DNA of 64,000 bases from Gnetum montanum. Its lineage: Eukaryota; Streptophyta; Gnetopsida; Gnetales; Gnetaceae. The stretch covers positions 83,406 to 147,405 of the forward strand of contig MNCI01011534.1 of the NCBI GenBank assembly GCA_015680685.1. Direction: 5' to 3'. Shown here one piece after another: positions 31,430 to 42,479 of this stretch (positions are counted from its first letter, which is position 1; each line of letters opens with the position of its first letter). A model generated the notes under the pieces. The model worked only from the letters and a program-made list of their open reading frames with translations, made no database searches and was not told where the DNA came from. The translations under genes and the position numbers were made by a program.

Positions 31430-31915
31430 ATTTTAATTTAATCACATGTTGAACTCAAGTTTCCAAATTATTTCCTGAGAACCATGATGACTTCACAAAT
31501 CCTTTACGATTGAAACTATTTTAGTATGTAGGTGATGTACCATATGATCCATGATTTTAACAAGATGTTTAACATACGAGGTATCTAATTGAAGCTATAC
31601 TTTAGATCACTCTAAAATATGACTATCATTAGGAATATAACATTGCAACATATATACATGGAATACATCATGCATATTTAAAAGTTGTGATGGAAGGCTA
31701 ACACAATATTCCATCTTTCCAATGCACTACAAAACATCACAGGGTCAAATATAATAATATGTAAATTTACCTTTCTATTCAAAATGCATCAAGCCTTTTA
31801 GCAAAGAGATACGAATAAACACCTTGTCACCTATTGTAAACTCAAGAGTGCTTCTCTTATGATTTTTGTAACTTACCTTTCAGTCTTGAGCTGCTTTTGA
31901 ATTATCTTTATTTAT
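31430..31915 (-). pseudogene. chromovirus integrase C-terminus and chromodomain remnant (element L)
   Basis: The minus strand reads, with stops, LEFTIGDKVFIRISLLKGL (a GD(K/H)VFL(K/R)xSPxKG-type segment), then MHDVFHVYMLQCYIPNDSHI and, further on, KIMDHMVHHLHTKIV and SHHGSQEIIWKLE. This is the integrase tail plus chromodomain of the Del/Tekay type of Ty3/gypsy element, where the chromodomain would target integration to heterochromatin. It starts at 31915, exactly where element F's LTR begins, so F inserted into it; the rest of L's pol is not found on F's far side. Confidence 0.75.
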
Positions 31916-32909
31916 TGATGAAGCATCAATTAGCTTTGTTGATGTAGCTATGTTAAGGTAGATGCCTCAACGCATACCATTGCATCTATTTGAATAATGA
32001 GGAAGCATCAAAGTGTCATGTCGATGGATCCTCATTGACATGGCCATGTTGAAGAGGCCCTATCTATGTGGTGTTGTCCCATTGACGAGGCTGCATCAAC
32101 ATAGCATTTGCTGCGTTTATGAGGGTCCATCAATGTAGCCCCACAATAAATTCTATAAATACATACTTACCCATTGTGTTTATAAAATTTAGGGGTCAAT
32201 AAAGTAGTCAAACTCTTGCAATTTTATTTCATAGTCTTAGAGAATAGTAAATGAGTGCCCACAGTGTGAATTTGAGTTAATTGTATAATGTCTTATTCCA
32301 GTGGCAATGTACCTAGACACATTTCATGAACAAAAATAAGATCAAGACTGATTCTTATTCATTGCAGCACTTTGACTTAGATTAGATTTACTTTCTATGT
32401 AATTTATTTTTCATGTACTTAGTTAATATTTACATTTCCATGCATATTAATGAGTTGGTGAAATGAGTCTAACCAATTTCAAGCAGAAACACATATTCAC
32501 TTTGTGTCCCCAGCAGTGTTATTACTTGGTTTGCCTATAACATAGCACTTGGTAATCCTAGTGGTGGATACATGGATTCAAGATGTGTACAGTAAGCTAG
32601 GAACGAACACTCATTACCCGTAGGCTAGTTTAGACTTTACTTTTCATTGTTAATTAGTTTAAATAATTAATTTCTTTATTATCATTAGAAGTATCATAAG
32701 CTTGATACAACATCAAGAATCATATGCCTCACTTTGGACTAAACCATATGTAACAAAGCTACCACTAGTCCAAATGGGAAGATCATGAATTACAATTAAG
32801 GCATAACGATCTAGATGCCATAGCTAGTTCTATCCATGAAATTTGACCGGATCATGTGTGAACATTTGTGATGTATATGGTTGAGCGTAGGGGTACTTGT
32901 CACTCATCA
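31916..32909 (+). repeat. 5' LTR of element F (994 bp)
   Basis: TGATGAAGCATC...CACTCATCA. U3 (31916-32130) carries repeated words of the GCATCAACATAG / TTGATGTAGC type in both orientations instead of GATATC. The TATA box is TTCTATAAATAC (32151-32162). The R-U5 half resembles the C, D, E and H LTRs (AGTGCCCACAGTGTG, GTTGAGCGTAGGGGTAC). Confidence 0.85.
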
Positions 32910-32910
32910 T

Positions 32911-32928
32911 TGGCACCATTTCCATGGA
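32911..32928 (+). other. primer-binding site of element F, decayed tRNA-Asp type
   Basis: TGGCACCATTTCCATGGA, one base after the LTR, keeps 13 of 18 positions of the tRNA-Asp complement. Confidence 0.6.
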
Positions 32929-33059
32929 TGGTGCTAGTTATCTAGATTAGTTATATCATACATGATCATTGTAAAAGCATTAATGATTTATCTTTCAGAA
33001 AATATTAAGTCACACACATGATTAAGTAATAGAAATATCTATTTCACAAGGAAGTGATA

Positions 33060-35340
33060 ATGCATCATATGGAGAGAACATTCATTAGAGAACTAATGAG
33101 ATATATATATTGAAGAAAATGGGAGCGACCAACGTTACCTTGACTACACTCAAGGACTACATTCACCTAAGGTAGACAATCCTAGAGGAGATGAAGTAAG
33201 TCCTAGACCAGGGAAGGCCTCAAGGCCCAAGACCTTCTCAACACCTAGAAAAGATAAATCAAGGGGACCATGGGGAATAACATAGAAGCCATGACAACTC
33301 TTCCAGTTCCTCATCTTTTTCTTCCTCTTCAACGTCTAGTTATGACAAAGATGAACATAGGTATAGAGATAGAGCTCCACTATGGGGTCAAAATAAAAAT
33401 ATAAATCAAAACCAGGGGTAAAATTAAAGACATCAAAATGGGCATAGAAAAACTCGTCACAGTCAAACAAAAAAAAATAGAAATTTTCACCACAACATGT
33501 TTGATGATGATGAATCCTTGTTGGCCAATAAGAGCATGATGCAAATCATAGAGGCAATTAAAATATCCCATAGGCATCGCAAGAAAAGTTTCATCAAAAG
33601 GCTTGATATGAGTAACATTCGTAAATTTGTGAGAGCCTATGATTCTAATCCACAAAATAATTTGTAAGCCTTCCATGATGCTTGCATCTTACAAAACATT
33701 GAAAGTGGGTGGAAAAAGCTTAAGCTCTTTCCTAGGATACTAATAGACAAAGTTGAAGTGTGGTATGGATCGTTGAAACCAAATTCAATCTATCGGTGGT
33801 CCACAATGCTGGAACTCTTCAATGAGAAATACCAAACCTATCCAAGGGTGTTCAACCTAAGGAAATGAATTCAAGGATGGAAAAAAAATAACATGAACCC
33901 TTGGATATGGCCCTAGATAGATACTATTCTCTACTGAATAAATGTCCAAGCCATGGTTTCTCTCAAGAAGCTACTTTTCCACATCATAGATGGGCTTCAT
34001 AGTCAAATGAGAAAGATCCTTGGGATGTATGCTTAAGGTCAATTATATGAACTAGGAACCCATAAAATCCAAAAGCTAATCCAGCATGTGGAAAAAGAAG
34101 AAGAAGAACTATGTAAACAAGAGAATGTTGAGAAATATCACTGGGACCCAACTCTTCAAAAGTAGAGGGTCCATATCTATGATGAGGAAAAAGAGGTAAC
34201 TCTCGATGAGGTGATTTTACAATAAACCTTGTCAATTAAAAAGTCTATCGATGAGCTTAAAGAAAAGTTAGATAAGATGTTAGAATGGATAGATAAGAAA
34301 GTTACAACTTGTGTAGATATCGTAGAGGAGTGAGTAACACAAAAAAAATCAAGTGATCATAACAAAAGGAGGAAAAGGGACCAGGAGATAAGTAAGAACA
34401 TTGATCAGTAAAAAAGGGAAATGGCTGTAGAAGAAGAGGCTATAGACTCAACCACCAAAGAAGATGATGGATGTGACATATTCTTATATGATCATCCAAA
34501 GAGCTATTTTCTAATCATGTTATATCTACATGAGTATTGGACCTTTTGCATTGAATCCCAAGTTCATACAAAAGAAAATGCCTAGGAAATTACGTTTCTT
34601 ACAAGGTAATCATAGATAGTTCTACAACCAACCATACTATCCTAATGGAACTTCTTATTAGCCTCAAAACTACTCTCAATTGCAATGGAAAAGCCCATAG
34701 TTGTGGGGTTGGACANCCTACTCTCAATTGCAATGGAAAAGCCCATAGTTGTGGGGTTGGACATCATCAAACCAGCACTACCCTTACTACCATCTAGACT
34801 CATATGGATATTACATTCAACAACCTATTTCTCTAATTGGTTCTACTTCCTCTACCTCAAATCACTATTACCACTATCATGAATATCATCAACCCACAAC
34901 ATCTTCTAAAGGATCACCACCTCATACCTTTCATCCTCCATCATATCCTCAATATTCTCATACTCACCTCCATCACATGTCATGGCTAGCAACACAGGAG
35001 GGTGTAGCACCACAATGAAAGAATGCCACTTGTGCTATGAACATGCATAGAAATGATAATGCTAGTAGGTCCCCATCACAATTTCATAAACATCGTTTCT
35101 TTAGGATAGTTCCCATGTGTAAGCACAACACTTATGGACCTACTAACTCGTCCAAACCACATAATTCCAATCAAGTACAACACCCTTCCTTTCACAACCA
35201 ATGTCCTTCAATCCTACGCAAAGGTCAACATCCATCGTTACTCCAACACTTAACAAAAATGATGAATCTAGCACTTTGGAGAGACAAAAGAAAAATCCAT
35301 GCATAACTAATCATGATAAAGGATGTAGTTGTGGGATAGA
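33060..35340 (+). pseudogene. element F gag (decayed)
   Basis: Plus-strand segments read DDDESLLANKSMMQIIEAIK, then MSNIRKFVRAYDSNPQNNL, LQNIESGWKKLKLFPRIL, WYGSLKPNSIYRWSTMLELF, NEKYQTYPRVFNLRK, HIIDGLHSQMRKILGMYA, and a coiled linker DELKEKLDKMLEWIDKKV. The knuckle is lost: CDIFLYDHPKSYF at 34468 keeps only the first Cys and the His. The tail is rich in Y, H, P and S (34600-35020) and contains an uncollapsed assembly duplication at 34671-34763. Stops and frameshifts are more frequent than in C or D. Confidence 0.82.
34671..34763 (+). repeat. 45-bp exact duplication across an N: probable unmerged contig overlap
   Basis: 34671-34715 and 34719-34763 are identical (TACTCTCAATTGCAATGGAA...), separated by the N at 34716 and two bases. 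This is what two contigs ending in the same sequence would give. Confidence 0.85.
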
Positions 35341-37265
35341 AGTTCAAAAGATTAACAAAACCCCTATATCGACCCACCATAAAGTTTAGGAGCAAGTGTG
35401 TGAGCAAAAACTAGTCTACGTAGTAGCCACTAAACTGTAAGACACTTGGTGGCTTGAAAATGAGAATATAAACTATTTCAAAGATGCATGGAAGCAACCA
35501 ATTTGCTTATTAGTTTTAGGCTTAATAAAATAGACCAAATAAAGAACTTAGACACATATATCTTATACTTTCATTATACATCAAAAAAGGATATTAAACA
35601 TAGAGACCTGGGAATTAAAATAGGAAATCAAGAAGAAGAAGCAAACACATCTAGGCCTCCCAAAACAGAAATACCTTCAAGTCTAGATAAAGATACATCT
35701 TCAAATGATCCAAATGAGACTATCACCAATGTTAGATGTGCTACCATGTGATTAGTTAAATCAGTAATGATAACAAATGGAAAACTGATGGTGTATAACC
35801 AAGGGATTATGTAGTCCATCTCTTGAATGTGCAACCATAAGATTAGTTGTGGGGGAGATGCTACATCCTAGTTTAAGAACTAATAAGTATTTTCACTTTT
35901 TTTATTTTACAATTTTTTATCATTTTCCTATTTCTTCCAAATTTTTTTGATTCTTCATATGTTTTCCATTTCTTAATATTTTTCTTTTCTTTTCTTTATA
36001 ATCTTCTCTTTTCCTAGGTCATTTTCTTTATGTTTATGAGTATCTTTTATGTTTTTGTTAATAATATTACCAAGTCATGATGTAGAAGTCAACACTATGT
36101 GTTGGGTTTTTGTTTTATGCTATCAAGATGATTGGGTGAATAATTGTGTAAAGTAATGAGACCATCTCATCCATCCCTCTAGTTCTTTGAATAAAATGTC
36201 TTTTTCATGAAAACAATTTGACTCTTCTTTTATGAAACTAAAATTAATGAATGCTCATTATATCTTGAAGAAAGAGGGAATGACCAAGTGGGAATGGAAA
36301 TGCATGTGACCTCAAGGGGACTTGTTGGATTCTCTTCTTAACTTCCTTCGTGTAGTTTATGACTGCTCTTGAAACATATCATCACTTCTTTGTCGACCAA
36401 TAAATTGGAAGCTATGTCTTTACATGGTGTGATTCCCATTTCAAAAAAAAAATTAGAATCCAAAATAAATAAATAAAAATGAAAAAAGAAGAAGAAAAAC
36501 ATATAATAATGGAAATTCAAAGCATATCCCTTAAACACAATAATGGGCTACAAGCACTAGTTATGGGGTTGGAAAGACATGTTACCCATGCCTTAAGGCA
36601 TCCGTCTAACTAAGGCCCTTCCTTCTTTTCTTTTCTTCTCTTTTTGGAGTAATGATTATTTTTGAGGTGGTTGTGGACTCATTGTGGTTGATAGGAAGGA
36701 ACACATTAATGCGAGGTCACTGTTCATGGTATGGACTTGGTCTAAACTTGGATAGATAGGTATGCTGATCATTTTAATCATATTTTTCATAAGAACCTAT
36801 TATGGACATGATCAAGTACCTTACATCCCAATCTCTACAATCCCTTCTCATCCCATTATTCATTACACTATTGCATGGAATTATGAGCCTTTTGGTTTTG
36901 TATAGTATAGTGCAACATCCCAACCATGATAGTTGTGTGTTGTTTGGAACAAAGACATGATCTACATTTAACTTCTTAGGTGCCCATGAACATCTATAGA
37001 CGTGGTTATGCAAGGGAATTATGGTAGGAGCCTACTTTGGGAAGGATCCACTTACATAACTTTTGTTGATCATGGGTTTAACCTAACCTTCACATCTTCC
37101 AAAACATTAGTGATAGTATTTATGCATAATTCTAGGACTACTTCTCATTTGTTTCATTAATTTTTTTCATTAAATTTCCTACTTTTCTATATTCATATCC
37201 ATTAATATTTCTTTGCAATCTTCTAATCAAACCTTTGGTTTCAATTGTTTGAAAATGTGTGTGCT
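35341..37265 (+). other. element F region after gag: noncoding spacer
   Basis: No protease motif found. GTTGTGGGGGAGATGC (35847-35862) plus a T-rich tract (35893-36010) repeats the family layout. The CTCAAGGGGACTTG block (36311-36324), GGGCTACAAGCACTAG (36545-36560) and the stem-loop (37004-37061) are shared with relatives. A 3' ORF like that of E was not found. Confidence 0.55.
37004..37061 (+). other. conserved stem-loop in the element F spacer
   Basis: GGTTATGCAAG pairs with CTTACATAACT in 10 of 11 positions (one G-U, one C-A mismatch). A C-G pair of D and E appears here as T-A. The loop keeps the dyad TAGGAGCCTA. Length 58 bases. Confidence 0.5.
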
Positions 37266-37289
37266 TTCGAAGTTATACTCATTAGTCAT

Positions 37290-37834
37290 AGGGGCTAAGG
37301 ATGTCTGTTTTGAAATTGAAATTTTTCTAACATCTTATTTTTGAACATTGTGGTAACTAATAGTAATTAATCAAAATAATGTTAACACCTTGATGATTTA
37401 GTTACATCATAGCCTTAGGTATAGTATGTTGTCATCATCTTGTGCTTAAACACAATCTAAGGGATCTAAAAAGGGTTAATTATTATATGTGTTTAGGATG
37501 TGTATAGAAAATGGGATTGGATGCTTATGTTAGGTTAATTGGTTAGTTAGTTAGATTAAATTAGCAATTAAATTACTTCATTCTTTTCATCCTTTGTTTT
37601 AATCACCTAAAACATAAAACATAAAAATAATAAAAATCATACGTCTTGATTACCCTTAACCATACCTTTGCATATTAGAAGTGTAATTAGGAAGACAACA
37701 CATGACTTTTAGGACAAGTTCACTTCCTAGAGGCTTATGTATTGGAAGAAAAAGGGTCCACTAAATTCGACTGAATCTTGCATGAATGCCTAGTGATTTG
37801 TATGGTTTGGCATAAGGGTACTCACCATTCATCA
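37290..37834 (+). repeat. LTR-like 3' end of element F
   Basis: Shares with C's LTR the stretch GTTAGGTTAATT...TTAGTTAG, CATAAAAATCATA and the terminal GTATGG...AGGGTACTCACCATTCATCA. The start is not resolved; a weak polypurine-like CATAGGGGC lies at 37279. Divergent from F's own 5' LTR. Confidence 0.5.
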
Positions 37835-37835
37835 A

Positions 37836-39983
37836 AGGCTAAAAAATTCAATGCTAGAGGATAAAATATTTCAGCACATAAAAATTTAACCCTAGATCCA
37901 AATGAGCCTCAAAATAGGATCCAAGACGCCTTAAATAGTTCGGTATATTGCTTGAGGACTTAGTGGATTTGTTACCATATTCTTAAAATGTAGGTTATAG
38001 TGCAATAATAACACAACATAAAAAAAATTAACAACAAAGAAATGAACACAACATAATGATAATACTAGAGAAATAAACACAACATAATGATAAGAGTAGA
38101 GAAATAAACACAACATAATGATGATATCAAGAACTACAACTTTGTATTAGATGTAAAAATAAAAAAATTTTGAGAATATAAGTTATAGGATTTACAAGCC
38201 CAGGAGTTCAAGGAATAACATCAGAGTTTGATGTAGGGTCTATTCTGCAACCAGCTCTAATCTATTCTGGACTTCTTCTATCTACCAAGATTATCTTTAT
38301 TGTTGTTGCTTACATTGATGGAATGGTTGTGGATGATCACAAACTTCTAAAGTTTTTGCTACTCTAAATTTCTTTGATTTGGCCTAAGTGCAAAGTTCCC
38401 AAAAGTCAAAAACTCCCGAAGATGTGCAAGCCATTAGCTTAAATAGGCTAAAGCATTGTTGATTTCACGTTGCTAATTAATGGCTAATTGCTGCAGTGTG
38501 TCAGATGATTCTGATGAGAATAATCTATAGCATGTGAATGCCATTGTAATTTAGGTTTTGGCCCAAAATTCTAGCATAATTGGAATTTTCCATCAACATA
38601 CATGCCTGCATATATGCCAGCATAAATGAACTTTGGCTTAAATCTCTAACATAATTTGCATTTTTTGTCAACATATATGTTAGCGTATATGCCATTTTGA
38701 GCATTGTCATGCTAGTATAATTAGCATTTTCATTGCCCAAATTTGTAGCTTAGGAACCTCCAATGTATAAATCTTTTCCTGCCAAACATTGGTAGCATAT
38801 TTAGGCTATTTTTCTAGTGTATAAGCTACCAACATTTTGGCTTTTGATGCCAAATTTTAGCAGTGTATTTACATTTTTGGCCTCTATATGCCGACTTGAA
38901 TGAGACTTCTAGTTTCTAAGCTATAAATTACATTTTGTACATTAGAAATGATGAATCATGAATTGTTGGCCGTGATATCATGTACGCGATATCACAGGTG
39001 ACGCAATATCACGTACATGATATCACAGCCTAGACGTGATATCGTAGCCTGTCTCCTCATCTATAAATAAGAGGCTAGCAGATTAAGGAAGGTAGTTTTT
39101 AGTTTTTTTGAAGTTTTAAGTTTTCAATAGTTTTTAGTATTAAGGTAGGGACTTTTTGTCAGTTTTTCCTCTCAACCCTTTCTCCCAGTGCATGCCCGCA
39201 GTGTAATGATTGTAATTGTACAACATCTTTATTCGAGTGTGATGTACTTGGACATGCACATGACCCACAATAAAGATCGAGATTAATTCATCATTGCAGC
39301 ATCCACTTAGCTTAATTATTTAATTGTTATTGTTATTTATTACCTTCTTAGTTAATATCTCTCTACGCTTATCTCCTAGTAACGTGAAATGAGTACGACT
39401 TAATCACGAGCATTTAAGTGTGACTACTTGGTAACCTAGTAGCGTACCTAGGCCATGCACTTGGTAATCCTAGTGGTAGCGGTGCACGAAGTCCAAGATG
39501 TGTATGGATGATTAAGGAACAGATGCTCATTGCACTTAGGCTAGCTTAGGTTCTCTCTCACACTCTCTCTCCTAGTTTAGTTGATATTATTTCCCATTAT
39601 TCCCAAGAGTAGCATTAGTGTAGGAACACATCATACACCCCACTCTGGACTAAACCATATGTGACAAAGTTAATACTAGTCTGGGTGGGAAACAATGAAT
39701 TGCGCTCTACGAGTAACTGTCTGGATACCACAACTAGTCCGTCTACAGAGTTTGACCAGATTGTGCGTGAAATGCTCATATTCGTATGGTTGAGTGTAGG
39801 GGCACCTTGCCACTCATCAAGAAATTATTCAAACTAAGCTAAAGAAAAGGCCATGAGGTGGGGGATTTTTTAATGAAAAAATGGACAATTGTTTCTACCT
39901 TTGAAATTCCTATTAAATTACAATGTAAACACTCTAGCTATTAGGCTACATATGAAAATTCAAATTTTCTTTGTAGTGTTTCA
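37836..39983 (-). repeat. 3' LTR of element G, interrupted by solo LTR H
   Basis: Homologous base for base to 49844-51058 on both sides of the H insertion, for example ACAACATAATGATAAGAGTAG and TTACAATGTAAACACTCT. U3 includes iterated words such as ATGCTAGCGTATATGCCA and CTAGCATAATTGG at 38560-38720. No coding sequence; apparent short frames here are products of these iterations. Confidence 0.85.
38949..39819 (+). mobile_element. solo LTR H (871 bp) with AGAAA target duplication
   Basis: TGATGAATCATG...CCACTCATCA, flanked by AGAAA at 38944-38948 and 39820-39824. The allelic empty site survives in G's other LTR (AGAAA at 50898-50902, then TAATTTAAACTATGC). U3 has GATATCA/TACGCGATATC palindromes (38972-39050), TATA box CTATAAATAAGAGG (39061). 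Closest to E's LTR. Presumably formed by recombination between the two LTRs of an E-like element. Confidence 0.93.
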
Positions 39984-39986
39984 TTA

Positions 39987-39996
39987 GCCCCTCTTT
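39987..39996 (-). other. polypurine tract of element G
   Basis: AAAGAGGGGC on the minus strand, three bases before the LTR start; identical to P's at 29675. Confidence 0.65.
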
Positions 39997-42300
39997 GTTG
40001 ATGGTTGGAAGATTAACTCAAGAGGCATCACCAAAGAATATGAAACACCATTGTAAGTTTATCGCTAATGATCCCTTTCTACACTTGATCTAAAGTTGTC
40101 GAACCATACCAAAGAGTGCTCATAATGTTTGAATGAGGCCATAGGGGAATGTTATGAGTTTAAGGTGAGATAGAGTTTGTATTGGTTATCGAGGGATGAA
40201 TAAGGAATTCCAAATGTTGACATCATGGCCATGACATGATGTTAACATGCCTCATTGAAGAAGTCTTCATGTTTGACTACTTGAACTATTGGCTACCTGA
40301 TGATGTCTTAGGAGAGCTAGCACTCCATTCTTGGGTTTCTTAGGCCATTTGCCTCCTCCCTTTTTCTTTTGGTTGAAGCCACATCTTTGATGTTAGGTTA
40401 CATTAACCTCTTAGCTTCTTATTAATTTTCCTCCCACCACCCACACCCCCCCCCCCCCCCCCCCCCCCCCNNNNNTTTTTTTGAGAGGTGAAACCTTCAT
40501 TGGATCTAGTGAACTTGATTTTTGTTTTTTTACCAAATGAGATGTGTTACACTTGGCTCACCAAATTTCTACCTTCTCGTTGAATGAGATGTGTTACATT
40601 TAATGAAGTCAACTAATGAAGCATACTAAAGGAGATGTCACAATGCCATGATGCATGAATGTCAAACATATGGTTTCCATTATTAACAAGGTAAGGAAGG
40701 CTTTAATTTGGCTACAAGAATATGGCTCAAGAGGGATAATGGACATGATGTGAGGTAAGCATTGTTGAGGCAGTCAAACAAGCTAATTGGATCTCATGTA
40801 TCAAGGTTGCATGGTAACTTACTATCACGATGAGCCATATCTTTGCAATGAATTTAGGCTCATCCTGCAAATACCACTCCAAGAGGACAATAAATAAGTC
40901 AAAGAGTACATGTGATTACAATATATTTGCATAAGGCCACAATGGGACAATAAGCAAACATAGGCTATAGTTAGTTACAACAAGCAAAAGATGAGAAATC
41001 CATATTTTTGTTTCATAAATTTTTACGAAGTTTGTAGCTCTATGTAACATCAAAAGGAGTTATAAGAGGTTACAATGGGTTGCTTGTTGTAGACTACAAT
41101 AGTTGTCAATGTTGATCTTTTGCACAAACTTATGAATAAAAGGTCAACCACAGTAAAACCAAACATGTGAATGTTAAATGTAAGCATGGACTATGTGATA
41201 GCTTTAATGTTACCTTGCAAGAGTTTGATGATGTCTTGAGGAAGCTTAAGTTCTAGCAAGGAACTTGGTTTCATGCATTTTCTCCATACCATTGTAGTTT
41301 AGATGGGAATTTCAACCAAGGATCCTTCATGATGTCTCTAGCTTCAAGATCAATGGCAACCAAGCTACTTCAGGATATTAAGGCTGCATGGTAGAATGGT
41401 TTCAAGGATTAAGGTTTAGATATTCAAGGTCCACTTAGTCTAAAAACATCATGAGAAGGATCTATTTAGGTTTTAAGGCTAGTCAAATTTGCTTTCTCAT
41501 CTCCATAGCTTAACCTTGCATGTCAACATAAGCACATCAAGTTGCATCTGTATGAAAAAATTGTTAAACAATGCAAAATATTGTAATAACAAGACAAAAG
41601 AAGGCTAAATAAGATCAAAACAAAGTAAAATCAAGCAAGGTAGGATCACTATAAGGCAAAACAAGGTAAAATAAGGTAATATCAAAGTCAAGACAAGGAA
41701 AAACTTAGTAAAAAAAAAGTTAAAATAGAATAAAACATGGTAAACAAAGTGGAATAAGGTTCAATAATCAAGATTAAAATAGTATTAAATTTAATATATA
41801 TTTAATATAATTTTTTAGTCATTTTGTATTTAAGATAGACAAAAATGTAATGAAATGCGTTGCAAATTATTAGAATTAGGCAAAAATAGACTATAAATAG
41901 GAAAATAGGCTATAAGTTGTCAAGATTGGGAAAATAGGCTCCACATTGTTAAATTAATGAGTTTCCATGGTTAAATTAGTTTAGAAAAGTGAAAAAAAAA
42001 CTACCATTTCATAGCATGTAGAGGCCACGGTTGATTTTAGGTCCAAGTTCAATGTATCCAATCAATTTCCTCATTGCTTTTCTCACACATAGCATATGGA
42101 AAGAAAAATAAAGAATTCTCTGTCTTATTTTTATTTCCATGCTTTTTTTGGGTTTGGAAAAGGAAATTAGTAGTTTTTTTACCTATGGAATCTGAGTTTC
42201 ATCTTATGGAATTGAAAATATTAATTTTTTTTTAATTAAGTTTTTTATCCTAACCCTTGTGGGATCCACCCACTAACCCTTAAGTCATTTTTCAAAGGCC
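39997..42300. other. element G interior, no gene recognised; contains the poly-C gap
   Basis: AT-rich. A run of 25 C (40446-40470) is followed by five Ns (40471-40475), then a T-run: a sequencing or assembly gap. 41590-41760 is a low-complexity stretch of AAGGTAAAAC-type words. No RT or integrase motif was found on either strand. Confidence 0.5.
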
Positions 42301-42302
42301 AC

Positions 42303-42462
42303 AAACCCTGTCAAATCATGCTTACACTCGTTCTTAAGCTGTGGCATTGTCTTTGAGACAAACCATGTCAAAATCATGCTCATGCTAGTTCTTACGCTAT
42401 GGTGGCATATTTAAGAGAAACCATGTCAAATCATTCTCATGCTGCTTAGCGTATTTGGGATG
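42303..42462. repeat. three imperfect tandem units of about 58 bp
   Basis: Starts near 42305, 42362 and 42420; shared words CATGTCAAATCATGCTCATGCT and CTTACGCTATGGTGGCAT in varying forms. Confidence 0.7.
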
Positions 42463-42479
42463 AATACAAGCGTATTTAA

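Larger units (their letters stand above)
31916..37834 (+). mobile_element. element F: gag-bearing non-autonomous LTR element, divergent subfamily
   Basis: 5' LTR 31916-32909, primer site 32911-32928, gag 33060-35340, spacer 35850-37265 with the shared stem-loop, and a 3' LTR-like end at 37834. No protease, RT or integrase was recognised. The two LTR ends are not close copies (CGTAGGGGTACTTGTCACTC against ATAAGGGTACTCACCATTC), and the flanks TTTAT and AAGGC do not match, so F may be a recombinant between two elements or have suffered rearrangement where G inserted. Confidence 0.75.

Noticed and set aside
38525-38740. Repeat-containing small protein in G's LTR (NANY and NSNYAR motifs)
   Set aside because: The pattern comes from iterated U3 words; the same stretch recurs in the other LTR at 50467-50751 with no coding constraint visible.
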